Assembly (NCBI RefSeq): GCF_028389875.1
Contig: NW_026907680.1
Span: 2,542,001-2,606,000 of the forward strand
Direction of reading: 5' to 3'
DNA: 64,000 nt
DNA from: Rhea pennata
Lineage: Eukaryota > Chordata > Aves > Rheiformes > Rheidae
This document shows, one piece after another, positions 20,301 through 30,110 of this stretch. Within the stretch, counting starts at the first letter, position 1; every line of letters starts with the position of its first letter. The position numbers and the translations under genes were made by a program. The notes below the pieces were generated by a model that saw nothing but the letters and a program-made list of their open reading frames with translations, was not told where the DNA came from and did not search any database.

Positions 20301-22678
20301 AGTGCGAGCTGTGTGGGCTGTGAATGAAAGCGCTCCGAAGGCAAGACAGGTAGGTGCTCCTCCCTGAGCTCCTTTGTCTGCAGAAGCATTCTTCTCTGGG
20401 ACAAGAGCCCTTCCCATGGGCTCTGCTGAGCCCTGGCTGACTTGGCCCAGGGCTTGCCTTCAAAGGCACTGCTTGGGCTCTAGTTTTGCAATATAGCTCT
20501 TGCTGCTGCTCCCTCCTTGAACACTCCAGCAGAGCCCCTGGGGCCCTCTCTTTTTTTCTGGCCATGGTAGTGCTGGGGTTTTCAGTGAGAGACCATGGAG
20601 AGTTTCTGCTCAGCTGTGTGATTATTGAGATGCTTGGTGTGGATGAGAAGGGGATGTTCAGCGTGGCTGGTCTTCCCTTCAGGGCAATAGGGTGCTGGCA
20701 GGAAGGCTCAGGAGAAAGGTCACAAAGCCTGGGACATGTTGCAGTGCCCCTTGCTCTTCTGCCGCTGGGGCTGCGGAGCCCCTGCCTGCAGCAGCCATTG
20801 TCTGGTGGGGTGCCCCAGGCCAGGTCAGAGCCAGGGGCCTGATGATTGCCAAGGTCCTGCAGTCCCCGGATGCTGGTGAGAAGCATGTGGAGAGCAGCGG
20901 AGTGGACTTGGAAGTGGGGCACATTGCACAGTGTGGAGTTGTCTTGCAGGTGCAGGAGGGTGCTGAGAATCTGGTTGAAGAAAAGCCCAGTATTCAGAAG
21001 ATTGTCCGATACCAGCTGGGAGAAGACAAGCAAGTGACCCTGAAGGTCTACTTCTCCTGCCTAGAGGAAGAGGAGGAAGGGCTGGACAGTCAAGAGGGGC
21101 CTTGCAAGACAGGGCAGGTATGTGGCAGCTCCAGGAGAAGCCTGGCAGAACTGAGGGGCAGTGAGGTAGCAAGGGGTGCCACTTGTAATCCCGGAGCCAC
21201 TGTGCTGCCTAGAGCGTGCTGTGACTTTTCCTGACATGAGATTTACGTGGCTTAAAGCTTGTCACTAAGTCCCTCCCTGCAGCCCCCAGCAAATGCCCAG
21301 CACTGCTGTGGAGCTGAAGGGCTGTGGCTGCAAATGGGAGCGGGGTTGAGGGAGTAGAGGAGGAGATAAGCAGAAGGGCTCTGAGGCCGAGTGAGAGAGA
21401 CAAGGTGTCAGTGCGGCTGCAGCCCCATTGCCCCATGAGCAAGCCACAGGGCTGGCCTGGGCTCAGCCTTGCCTTCCAGCCAAGGGGCAGCTGTTGAGTG
21501 CTGAGAATGGCCTCCAACAGTGGCACCTGCAAGATCTGAGCAGCTGAGCGCAAAGGGATGCTTCCAGCGTTGGTGTGCCCCTTTGCAAAGCTCTCCCTGA
21601 CTGCTGAAGCCAAGACGACACAGGTACCCGCCAGTCCTGGCACCAGCAGCCTCAGCCACAGGCTGATGAGCTGTGTCCAAACAAGCTCCCATGTCTCATG
21701 ACGGTGAGGCTGGCAACACCCTCAGAAGCTCCCGCAAACATCCCCGGCCCTCACGAGTCTGCAGTCTTACTGGGCTTTCTGGCAGGGCAGAACACAGCCT
21801 GTTCTTTCTGCCTCCTTGTGCAGGGGGAAGAAGAGCCGTGTGCGGAGACACAGGCAGGCAGAAAAAAGAGCAGCAGCAGTGGCAAAGAGCCCAGCAGAGC
21901 CAGTTTTAGCAGAAGACGCAGCAGCAGTGGCAGGGGCAGTATCAGCGGCAGTGTCAGCGGGAGACCCAGAGGCAGCGGCAGTGGAAGCCCCACTGCAAAA
22001 GAGAACGGCAGCCCCAGTGTCAGTAGCAGGCAGCGTGGCAGTGGCAGTGGGAGCCCCGGTGGCAGACAGAGCGGCAGCCCCAGTGTCAGCGGCAGGGGCA
22101 GTGGAAGCCCCAGTGTCAGACCAAGTGGCAGCCCCAGTGCCAGTGCAGGACAGAGTGGCAGTGGCACTGGAAGCCCCACTGTCAGAGACAGCGGCAGCCC
22201 CAGTGTCAATGGCAGTGGCACTGGAAGCCCCACTGTCAGACCAAGTGGCAGCGGCAGTGGCAGTGCCGGACACAGCGGCAGCGGAACTGGAAGCCCCAGT
22301 GGCAGACGCAGCAGCAGATCCACTGGCGGTGGCAGCGTCACTGGGAGCCCCAGTGGCGGGCACAGCGGCAGCCCAAGTGCCAGCGGCAAACACAGCGGCA
22401 GTGACAGTGGGAGCTGCAATGTTGGACACAGCGAGAAACCCGCTCGTAGCAGCAGTGGCAGTGGAAGCTCCAATGCTGGACACAATGGCAGCCCCACTGG
22501 CAGTGGCAGTGGCACACGAAGACCCAGTGTCAGACAGAGCATCAACGGCAGTGGGAGCCCCAGGGGCAGCGGCAGTGGCCACAGCAGCAGCCACAACGGC
22601 GGCAGCGGTGGCAGCAGCAGCAGCAGCACTGCTTGTGAGCCACGCGAGCACCCAGGAAGTTCTCTGCAGCTGAATTAA
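10321..22678 (+). CDS. CCDC81-like gene 2 (complete gene model)
   Basis: Predicted coding exons, all with consistent GT/AG borders and phase: 10321-10387, 10565-10626, 11161-11317, 12109-12365, 13011-13096, 13820-13917, 14201-14306, 15297-15417, 16213-16298, 16955-17078, 17811-17896, 18539-18665, 19478-19563, 20226-20349, 20863-21117 (acceptor uncertain) and 21824-22678. The product is about 898 residues. It has two HU/IHF-like domains as in vertebrate CCDC81 (a centrosome-associated protein in human), an exon-pair array and a disordered Ser/Gly tail. The alpha-helical half of mammalian CCDC81 was not recognised. The family identity is firm for the HU exons and inferred for the rest. Start choice: the ATG at 10,321 or an in-frame ATG at 10,276. 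The model is intact, unlike genes 1 and 3. Confidence 0.7.
12109..12365 (+). CDS. Gene 2 exon 4: second HU domain
   Basis: The exon follows ttgcctag, ends at gtaagt, and is 257 nt (phase 1 to 0). It reads PHVAVAISVPWKTVAACV, then NVALLFKGIGVLLIEGKEV and MWFYRGFLRRL. This matches the second HU domain of CCDC81 (FKGIGVLMI and MRFYKDF positions). It is the most confidently assigned exon of the gene. Downstream introns contain blocks that look like decayed relatives of this exon (see 17,240-17,450). Confidence 0.85.
13011..15417 (+). CDS. Gene 2 exons 5-8 (A1, C, D, B1): linker region
   Basis: A1 (13011-13096, MPEMRHSVLASTQ) is the first member of the repeated A-type exons and corresponds to the segment after HU2 in CCDC81. 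C (13820-13917) reads YVLESAPRRPSVG. D (14201-14306) reads HVSGQCLLQRERQPESK and ends acidic (EEGTVEEEPQG). B1 (15297-15417) reads MLPAIQPSSAKEDLVG. Phases run 0-2, 2-1, 1-2 and 2-0, so all splice in frame. C and D occur only once in the window; the right-arm deletion removes A1, C and D from gene 3. Confidence 0.65.
16213..20349 (+). repeat. Tandem array of a symmetric exon pair (A-B) in gene 2
   Basis: Three tandem units of about 1.6-1.7 kb each hold an 86-nt A exon and a 124- or 127-nt B exon: A2 16213-16298 and B2 16955-17078; A3 17811-17896 and B3 18539-18665; A4 19478-19563 and B4 20226-20349. A exons read MLEMRDSxLxAT-like, starting in phase 0 and ending in phase 2. B exons read xPxxxTPECxAQ-like, starting in phase 2 and ending in phase 0. 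The pair is symmetric, so whole units can be gained or lost without a frameshift. Introns are also duplicated (for example the ggatcagcctcttggctctt block). Each unit adds 70-71 residues. Confidence 0.75.
17240..17450 (+). pseudogene. Possible decayed HU2-like exon inside the array (one of several)
   Basis: Downstream of each B exon there is a conserved block that partly translates as VLGLSVIESEELLL then VIIQMLLSSRKGMF. Equivalent blocks lie near 1,040-1,200, 15,630-15,790, 18,860-19,040 and 20,530-20,700, and on the minus strand in gene 3. Position and residue pattern resemble the HU2 exon (GIGVLLIEGKEV and FLRRL). The intron before A1 is also shared with the introns before A2-A4. This suggests the amplified unit once ran from HU2 through B, with the HU2 copies now decayed. 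The homology is weak and judged by eye only. Confidence 0.3.
20863..21117 (+). CDS. Gene 2 penultimate exon (E)
   Basis: The block ends at a gtatgt donor after KTGQ and is open from well upstream. The phase-0 acceptor that fits best is gtcctgcag at 20,862, giving 255 nt starting SPDAGEKHVESSGVDL. A second possible phase-0 acceptor is ttgcag at 20,949. It contains VVLQVQEGAENL, YQLGEDKQVTLKVYF and an acidic run LEEEEEGLD. An equally long copy with the same borders exists in gene 3 (51,454-51,708), with substitutions but no indel. No known domain was recognised. Confidence 0.6.
21824..22678 (+). CDS. Gene 2 Ser/Gly-rich terminal exon
   Basis: The exon follows cttgtgcag in phase 0 and has 285 codons including the stop. 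It starts GEEEPCAETQAGRKKSSSSG and continues through a long degenerate repeat of roughly 10-14 residues (SGSGSPSVR and SGSGTGSPTV types). It ends with a short Ser run, ACEPREHPGSSLQLN and TAA (22,676-22,678). An ATTAAA signal (22,674-22,679) overlaps the stop. At DNA level the repeat is built from ggcagy and agccccagtg motifs. The tail should be disordered, and the SR/SP dipeptides could be phosphorylation sites, which is inference only. Confidence 0.75.
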   Translation, partial: GEEEPCAETQAGRKKSSSSGKEPSRASFSRRRSSSGRGSISGSVSGRPRGSGSGSPTAKENGSPSVSSRQRGSGSGSPGGRQSGSPSVSGRGSGSPSVRPSGSPSASAGQSGSGTGSPTVRDSGSPSVNGSGTGSPTVRPSGSGSGSAGHSGSGTGSPSGRRSSRSTGGGSVTGSPSGGHSGSPSASGKHSGSDSGSCNVGHSEKPARSSSGSGSSNAGHNGSPTGSGSGTRRPSVRQSINGSGSPRGSGSGHSSSHNGGSGGSSSSSTACEPREHPGSSLQLN

Positions 22679-23726
22679 ACCAACTGCCCCAAGTCGGGTG
22701 CCTCTTGGCTGGGTGTGCGGTGAGCTCGTCCATTTGCAGTGTGGGAGCTTTGGGGAGGCCTGAAGAGGAGAGCTGAGGAGTCAGGGCTCAGGGGCTGCTG
22801 CCAGGGCAGCTCTCCGCCGCGGTCGTGCTGTGGCTCTTTGGCTGCAGCTGCAGCTGCGGTGGCTGTGGCCTAGGGGTGTGCTGCGTCTTATTGGTGCCGG
22901 GGAGAGGCATGGAGAGGGCCCTGCCATGGCCAACGCATGTCCTGGGGCCAGGGGGCCTGTGGGGAGAGGAGGAAAAAGCTGCTGTACGCCTCTGAGGGGA
23001 GGAAGTGCTTGAGCCTGGGCCCCCCTTGCTGGGGACCAGTGCTGGCTGCGTGGTGGGAGGGAACTGCCAGCTCTTGTGTGTGTCTTGGGTGCCCTTGAGT
23101 GCTGGGCTTTTGCGGGTGTGATGGGAAGAAAGCGGGTGCCCAGGGCCAGAAGGGGAAGTGGCCACCCCGGAGGCTTCGTGCCAGCAGAGTCCATGGCCAC
23201 CTGGGCTGTAGCACCCCGGAACTAGTGGAGTTGCAGAGCCTGAGGGCAGGTAGGAAGGAGGGCAGCAGAGCCCAGAGGCTGGCCTTGAGGCAAGCAGGCT
23301 TCCCCTTCTGCAGAGACCTGCTAGGGGGACGCCAGGGTAGGCAGCTCAGAAGGGCAAAGGAGCTCAGGAAAGCTGGCAGGCCTTTAAGCTGCTGAAGGAG
23401 AGCCTCCTCCAAGTGCCACTCTGCTCCACCTTGACACTCCAGCAAGCCCAAGTCAGGGCAAAGCCTACGGCCCCTCACTAGCAATGGCGATTCTGGAGGA
23501 CCAGGCTTCATCGTTCCATCTGGTACGTGCTCATCTGCAAATGCAGGAGCTTTGCTTGAGCGCCTGCTCAGGGAGACTTCCATCAGCACTTCATGAGCAT
23601 CGACTCCCCTTCTCTCTGCAGACTGACAAGCCTCGGTAAGGATCTGCACCTCAGACCAGCTTCTAGCTTCTTTGTCCTCCACGCATTTTCCATTACCCCC
23701 ACAGCAGGAGCTGCGAGAGAAAGCGC
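22679..23726. other. 3' flank of gene 2, conserved in both arms
   Basis: No recognised gene. It pairs with 49,627-50,668 in the right arm. A roughly 300-codon open frame on the minus strand (22,888-23,799) is matched by a 313-codon frame in the right arm. Its first part is translated CR1 tail and the remainder matches nothing I recognise. Poly(A) processing of gene 2 probably occurs shortly after 22,679. Confidence 0.4.
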
Positions 23727-23870
23727 CCATCACAGAATCATCGAAGGGTGGAGGTTGGAAGGGGCCTCTGGAGATCATCTCGTCCACCCCCCTGCTCAAG
23801 CAGGGTCACCTACAGCACACTGCACAGGATCACACCAGGCAGCCTCTGAATGTCTCCAGAGAAGGAAACA
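23727..23870 (-). mobile_element. CR1 LINE 3' tail at the inner edge of the left arm
   Basis: The minus-strand CR1 3' end has the cctctggagatcatctcgtc pattern and an atcacagaatcatcg terminus. Similarity with the right arm stops inside this element at about 23,826, so the inner end of the palindrome lies within a CR1 tail. Sequence 23,868-23,935 resembles arm sequence at 56,528-56,600. Confidence 0.65.
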
Positions 23871-25928
23871 CGGAGGTTCTGCTTGCAGACTGCGGCTCAC
23901 GAAGTACTTGAGGCCAGGGTTCCGAGAGCTGCAGCCCGCAGTGGGAGAAGAGGCCTTTGCTGTCTTTGGGCTCATTCCTCAGCTCTGTGCTTGCGTCCTA
24001 TTTTCTGCCAGATTTTTCTGCTCTTGCACCTCTCATCCTTGAGGGGACGACAAATGGAACAAGCCTGCCCTTCAAAGGTAGAACTCTGAGAGACAAAAAG
24101 AGGTTGCTCTTGCAAACTAAGCAGCAAGCGGAGGGAGCCAGAGCTCCAGTGCTGGGAAACACGAGGCATTAGACTGATCTCATCCGAAGCTGGCGTCCTT
24201 TGATGGCTTTGCCATGGATGCCGAGGGAGTGAAGAGGCTTAGGCCAACAGCTTAGCAGAGCAGGAGCAGAGAGCACTGGCTCCAATCACATGGTGTTTCA
24301 GCACAGGCTGCCTCAGCAGCAAGTAGGCACAGAACAGCAAAGAATGCAATGATTGCCCCAACAGGGTCTTCTTCCAGCAGCCTGGGGCCTGGGAGCTTCG
24401 TCAGCCAGAGGCAGGAGCCACAAAGCCTTTGCCTGCTTGGTCCTTCCAGAAGCGCACCCCCACCTTGGGCTGAAAGCACACCGTCAACCTGTGGCAGGGC
24501 CACATGCGGCTCCTTGCTTGGCTTCTCTCTTCCTCTTCAAAGCACTTTTGCTGGCCTTCTTCTCACCTCTGCAGGGCAAGGAGATTCGGCTTTCAGCGAC
24601 CTCTCTCTTGCCTCTCCTTCCTGACCAAGAGCTGTTAGCTCACAGCCTGCCCCGGTCTATGCAAAGTTCAGATGTGGTCATTTACTCCCCAAGAGGCCTT
24701 ACTCCTCCTGCAGCAAATACCCTCTGGCACTTTATTGCCCAGCCATTCCCTGTGCATTGATCCTTCTGTAGCTCTTATTTGGGGAGCCTATAACATGGAG
24801 AGGAATGAGTGGTTCTGGTTTCGGTTTGTTTGAAAAGATTGATCCCTACCAGAAGCAAGCAAGGCAGAAAGACATCTTGGGCTGGCTTTTTTCTCCAGAC
24901 CTTGTTTGTCACAGCAGAGAGTCAGCTGCCCGTATGTGAGCATGATTTGGATTGGAAAAGGGTGCGGGAACTCCTCATCACAAAGGCCTTAAGCCATACT
25001 GGGGAGCCAAAGTCCTCAGAGAAAGCCCACAATTTTCTCAGCCTGGTCTTCAAGTATGGCCTCAGAAGGCAAGTGGGCCTCTTGGCATGCTGGGCTGCCA
25101 CCTTCAGCAGGAGCTCTCCTGGAGGGGCTGAGTTCTTGCTTTTCTCTTTACTCATACAATTTCAAGAAGAAAACAAGAACTCCCCGGCAGTGTCCCCGGC
25201 CACACTGAGACAACTGTGACTCCTAAGGGCACCATTTGCACAAGCACATGGGAAGAGTCAGCTTGCCTGCTGTCAGAGAAGGAAAGCTCCTCAGATCCAT
25301 TGGAGATGTGGGCCTTCCACTTGTGTATGCAGTGTGCTTCCCAGGCTCCGACAAAGGAAAGGTATGGGGGGAGGAGGAGGGGAAACTGGTTCCTCTGGAG
25401 TCCCTGCTTTGTGACAGGACCTATTTCAAAGCACGGAGCTCATCAGAGAGGTCCTTTTTGCTCCAGGATCTTTTCCTCACCCAGCACTGTGATTTGTTTC
25501 TCTACAGCTTTTAACACTTGCTGGCGTGTCCACAAACCTATTGCCTAACACTAGCATTTTTGAATGTCATCCCATGCTGACTGGCAGCAATGTCATTTAT
25601 TGGCTCCTGAGACTTTATCTGATTGTGATCGATGCAGGAAGACAGTGAGGGTCTTCTTGGTTGGTTTACATAGTCCTGTAGAGGAGCTTCCCTGGAAAAA
25701 AGGATGTTTTGACAGGGCAAGTGGTACCTGTGTCTGTGTTTGTGTATGCATATACATCTCCATCGAGAAGGCTCAGCAGAAAGCGGCTAAAAGATTTGTC
25801 CTCCATAAAACTGCCTTTCTGAGCTGTGAAGGAAGATGGGATGCTTGGAGACAGAGAGACCTGCAGGGGTCCAAGTTGGCCAGTGGTGTAAGTAGATATG
25901 GTCGGTGGGTTTTCTGAAAAAGTTTGGT

Positions 25929-26240
25929 GCATATCACAGAATTACAGAGTGGGTAAGGTTGGAAGGGACCTCAGGGGATCATCTAGTCCAACCTCCCTGC
26001 TCAGGCAGGGTCACCTAGACCATGTTAGACAGGGTTGCATCCGGGCAGGGTTTGAATCTCCCCAGAAAAGGAGACTCCACAATGTCTCTGGGAAACCTCT
26101 CCCAGTGCTCGGTCACTCTCACAGGAAAGAAATTCCTCCTCATATTGAGGCGGAGCTTCTGCTGGTTCAGTTTGTGCCCGTTGCCTCTTGTCCTGTTGCG
26201 TGGCACTAGTGAAAAGAGTTCGGCCCCATCCCTTTGATGG
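25929..26240 (-). mobile_element. CR1 LINE 3' end (middle copy)
   Basis: This is the same CR1 insertion as at 5,851-6,161, in inverted orientation, with the same gatat flanks. It shares all borders with that element, so the element was inserted before left and middle copies separated. Confidence 0.75.
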
Positions 26241-26475
26241 GGATATCCAGTGGAATTTCCTTCACTCTCTTTCAAGAGCCCGTTGAGTGATAATCAAACA
26301 CAAAAAATCAAATGTCTTCCTCTGTGTGGGCCCCTTTCATTTTGATTTCCTCTGAGGGCTTTACATCTCTCTACATTTTTGCACTGTCCAATCCCATGTA
26401 CTATTTATTTCCACAAACACTTTGGGCTATGTGTTCTGGAATACTAACACTGGATTTTTTTTCCCCCTCTCCCAG

Positions 26476-26650
26476 GTGCAGGTGAAGCTGGAAGTACATG
26501 TGTTGGCCTCCACACATCTACTGAAGGATCTTCAGCAAATGCCACTTTCCAGGGTAATACAGAGGCATTGTGATATTCTGAGCAGAAAGGATGTGACTGG
26601 AACAAAACACTATGCAAAGCTGGTGAAAAATATTTGCTTTACCCAGCACG
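26476..26650 (+). other. Unrecognised candidate exon (middle copy)
   Basis: It is bounded by ctctcccag and gtaatgg, is 175 nt, and is open as VQVKLEVHVLASTHLLKDL then DILSRKDVTGTKH. Same length as the left copy. No family recognised. Confidence 0.35.
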
Positions 26651-26849
26651 GTAATGGTTTCCCACTAAATGGTCTGGCTGTGAGAAATCCTTGCCGCAGG
26701 CTGAACCTAAACTCCAAGGGGTTTCAAAAACTGCCAGGCACACTGCACTTCCCTCTAACAAGCCTGCAGGGATATGGAGCTTGTCTGGCACCGTAAAGTC
26801 CATGTCCCTTCTTGTGCGAGTAACCAACTGGCTAACCTTTCTTCTGCAG

Positions 26850-27070
26850 CTTGGTGGAGCTGCCTAAGTATTTTGTATGGAAGCACATGTGTGGTCTTGC
26901 TCCAGTCAGGCGCTGCCTTTTAGCCACAGCAGTCCCTCTGCTCCCTTCCATTCTCTTCCTGCTACAGACATGTAGCGTTTTCAGCGTTCTCTTAGCACTG
27001 AGCACATTGCTCTTGGATCTGTTATGTGTCCCCTACTTCAGTCCTCCTGCAGTGGAAAACCCTGTAGTGC
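26850..27070 (+). other. Unrecognised candidate exon with hydrophobic segments (middle copy)
   Basis: It follows cttctgcag; the open frame reads LVELPKYFVWKHMCGL and contains two hydrophobic stretches that could be membrane spans. The initiator-like ATG present in the left and right copies is GTG here. It does not follow the preceding candidate exon in phase. Confidence 0.3.
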
Positions 27071-27348
27071 AGCCCAGCATGGCCACTGGCAGGCACAAGG
27101 CTTTGATGCTGAGTGTGAGGGCACTTGTGCCTTGCACCCGGGAGCCTCGCAGCAGGAAAATGGTGTCAGTGCTGACAGGGAGGTGATTCCAGCCCCACCC
27201 ACCTGGAAGCCAGGAGGAGGAACCTTGCTGCTGCTTCTGCTAGTGAGCTCACTTGGGCCTCAAGACCTGAGAGGCCACCAGTGGCCACAAGGCTGCTGTT
27301 AGTGCCTAGGAGGGCACAACCAGCCCGAGGAAGCAGCAGGGGTGTTGG

Positions 27349-27901
27349 TGTTAGAGAAATACTGTGGGAAAAACCTTGCAAATAGTTAACAAGACTCAAG
27401 GACACGGGGGAGAGAAAAACAGTACTGCAAAGGATAACCAGCTCCGGCTAAATGACCTTCATGAAACCACAGCGCTGTAAAGATTGCGAGGAGTAGGTAA
27501 GACAAAAAGATCAGAATAACCCAGAAGTGACCTTAGGTTCATTAAGGCTTATTAACATATTGAACTTCACACCCCTAAATGAATAATGAGATGGAAATGA
27601 CATGATAATGATGTTACCGCCTCTTCTTCGCTTCCTATGCTAATTAACAAGAATGTGAAAGCGCAAGCGCAGAGCGATTACCTGAGGTAATGAAACTGTA
27701 ACCAACAGGAAAACTTGCATGAAGTACTCTTTGAAAAGCGTGTATAAACAAAGAACGAGAAGGGGAGAAAGTGTGCTAGCTTTGTGGATTTACCAGCTAG
27801 CCCCCATCTCTGCGCAGAAATGAAATCAACAAACACCTCGACCCTGTGTGTCTATTGGTTGCTTGCACACCGGGTAACAGCACCCAGATTTTGGGACAAC
27901 A
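27349..27901 (+). repeat. 5' LTR
   Basis: It begins TGTTAGAG and ends GACAACA (TG...CA borders), 553 bp. A TATA-like tgtataaac lies near 27,740. By eye it differs from the 3' LTR at roughly 40-45 positions (about 8 percent), plus small indels. Its first base directly follows the end of the arm similarity. Confidence 0.9.
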
Positions 27902-27904
27902 GTT

Positions 27905-27922
27905 TGGCGACCCAGGTGGGAC
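27905..27922 (+). other. Primer-binding site
   Basis: TGGCGACCCAGGTGGGAC starts three bases after the LTR end, the normal place for an 18-nt tRNA-complementary site. It resembles an arginine tRNA 3' end with mismatches; the tRNA assignment was not checked against a tRNA set. Confidence 0.6.
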
Positions 27923-28291
27923 TTGCCAGAAGGCCTTGCCCGGATCATCTTGCAATTCCCGACAGCGGACTGGATCGGATCAAGCTCCAGGATGCACTGA
28001 CCTGTTGATGGGAGAGTCCTCCGACCTCCCTCCGTAGTCGGGGCGACAAGAGCCGCAAAGGTGCAACGCTGACCAGAGGTATTTGTGCCAGGGTGAAAGG
28101 GGGGTGAATCTTTGGATTGGTGAGTATAAACTTTACCTACTTCCACGGAAGATTATGTTGGATTATGTCACACATAGACACTCGGCAAAGGTTGCCTTAA
28201 ATTGGCCAGAGGGGTCAGAGCTGAGTGCGCACAAAGGTACGGGAAAAAAGGTATTTCTAGGTAATAAGGTTGGTATTTCTAGGTAATTAAC

Positions 28292-29789
28292 ATGGGATCA
28301 AGCCAATCCATGATTCCTCCCTGTAGCCCTTTGGGTTGTATTTTGAAACACTGGAATATTTTTGGAGGAGATAGGATGACAAAAAAAAAAAGAATGAAAA
28401 GATGTTGTAATCAATGGTGGCCAATATATAAGCTGGAATGTGATGAGAAATGGCCAAAAAATGAACTATAACACTATATTACAGTTACTGCTGTTTTGTT
28501 GCTGGAAGGGGAAGTGGGATGAAATACCCTATGTGGAGGCTTTTGTGTCACTATATAGGGAAGCAGAAATGCAGAGGGATTGTGAACTTATAAGTAAGGA
28601 GGAATCTGTAATGGTTGCAGTAGGAAAGAAGGAAGAGAGCGGGTATTGTGCTAACAGACAAATTCTGAATGGAGAGGAGCAGGAGGATGTACAACTACTG
28701 ACAGTGCCCCCCTCTTGTGGAAACGATTCCACCGCAGTTGAAGCATCGGCCCCCCCGCTAGAAAGCCAAGAGTCCAGCCCTATTTCTGGCCGAACTAGGA
28801 GACGGAAACAACCTGTTCTACAGGCTCCTTTGAGACAAGCGGTGGGACCAGAAGGGCTGCCAGTATTTGTACATGTTCCTTTTACCTTGGATTTACTAAA
28901 CTGGAAGCAGTCTATTGGATCATATAGGGAAAATCCTGAGAAGCTGCATCAGCTTTTGGAGACTATTATGATAACTCATAATCCGAACTGGGGAGATGTG
29001 CAGGCGCTGTTGAATGCTTTCCTGACGGGAGAAGAAAGGAGGCTGGTAATTGCTAAGGCAAAAGAAGAGGGTGAGAGAAGGGACAGAAAGGGGGATCCTG
29101 AGGTCTATTTACGCACCAGAAAGGATCCAGAGTGGGATCCAAATAGGAGCAAGGGTAGGGAGCTATTGAGGCAGTATCAACAGCTAATCTTATACGGGTT
29201 TCGGTACAGAGTTCCGAAACCAAAGAACGCATCAAAACTGTATGAAGTAAAGCAAGGGCCTGAAGAAAATCCCTCTGCCTTTTATGAAAGATTATGCGAA
29301 AGAGCCAGAAAATGGACAGACCTGGATCCAAATGAGGAAGCGAATCAAAGGCTGTTTAATATGCTCTTTATTGGCCAGTCAGCTCAGGATATTAGAAAGA
29401 AGCTGCAGAAGGTAGATGGAGCTGGGGGAATGTCTATTCCACAGCTGATAGAAATAGCGTATAAGGTATATAATAATCGAGATGAAAAGAGAACAAGAGA
29501 AACACAAAATCGAATGAAACTGCAGGCTTCTCTCCTGGCAGCTGTCCAGAGGAATGAATCCCAAGGCAGGGGCAGGGGAAGCAGGAGAGGTAACAGAGGA
29601 GGAAGAGGTGGAAGGGGAGGGAGGCCAGGAGGAGGCCTCCCTAGACCCGCTTTGGGTCCAAATCAATGTGCAATTTGTAAGCAGGAAGGGCACTGGAAAG
29701 ATGAATGTCCAAAGCAAAGAAGGATAACAAAGCTACAGAGCCCAGCAAACACCGACCTAATTATGTTAGAGGAGTCAGATATGGAATGA
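28292..29789 (+). pseudogene. ERV gag, frameshifted near its start
   Basis: An ATG at 28,292 opens a frame beginning MGSSQS with a WWPIYKLE matrix-type motif, but it stops at 28,469-28,471. The rest of gag continues in another frame from about 28,440 to the TGA at 29,787-29,789. Later regions include a capsid-like segment (LNWKQSIGSYRENPEKL), a Arg/Gly-rich basic stretch and one CCHC nucleocapsid box (CAICKQEGHWKDEC, about 29,671-29,712). The frame change near 28,440-28,470 separates matrix from the remainder. Confidence 0.8.
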
Positions 29790-30110
29790 AGGGGACCAGG
29801 GGAGAAAATCAGAATTTCCTCAGCTGATCCCCTGGTTCCAGTAAAGCTGGGGAATGAAACTATAGATTTTTTTATTAGATAGTGGAGCCACTCATTCAGT
29901 GATAACTAGTTGTAAAGGACCCTTAAGTAAGGGTCCACCATTGTTGGGGCTACGGGAAGGAAAGCTTTGAGGCCATTTTTTGCAACCAATGGAGTGCACG
30001 ATTGGAGGTACTAAATTGACTCATGAATTTCTCTCTATGCCAGAGTGTCCCCTCCCTTTATTAGGATGGGATTTACTATGCAAACTGAATGCGCAGGTGA
30101 CCTTTTCTGA
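29790..30110 (+). pseudogene. ERV protease, disrupted
   Basis: After the gag stop the same frame stays open, as expected for stop-codon readthrough. The active-site motif LDSGATHS lies at about 29,875-29,898 but in a shifted frame, after a run of seven T. A further in-frame TGA follows at 29,968-29,970. The C-terminal LLGWDLLCKL pattern is typical of retroviral proteases. The protease cannot be made as one product. Confidence 0.75.

Larger units (their letters stand above)
2813..23826. repeat. Left arm of a large imperfect inverted repeat
   Basis: Read 5'->3', this arm matches the reverse complement of 49,525-64,000. Anchors seen directly: 2,813 pairs with 64,000; the CARD exon 3,553-3,805 with 62,980-63,233; a CR1 at 3,912-4,660 with 62,150-62,868; 7,590-8,889 with 55,513-56,820; 14,408-15,420 with 54,059-55,512; E exon 20,863-21,117 with 51,454-51,708; and 22,780-23,826 with 49,525-50,570. 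The arms differ by large indels, so they are 21 and 14.5 kb long. The repeat continues beyond 64,000. Confidence 0.85.
24300..27348. repeat. Inverted partial third copy of the arm (middle copy)
   Basis: Read forward, this matches the reverse complement of 4,745-7,760 and the forward sequence of the right arm from about 56,620 to 62,040. It shares the CR1 insertion seen at 5,851-6,161, which the right arm lacks. Sequence similarity ends exactly at 27,348, where the 5' LTR starts. No CARD exon or CCDC81-like exon is included. The 430 bases between 23,870 and 24,300 contain only short patches of arm similarity and no gene. Confidence 0.8.

Noticed and set aside
21751-22651. Two overlapping minus-strand frames (292 and 294 codons) opposite the gene 2 tail
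   Set aside because: Antisense shadows of the repeat (Leu/Pro-rich and Ala/Thr-rich). The sense frame has the conserved start, splice acceptor and C-terminus.
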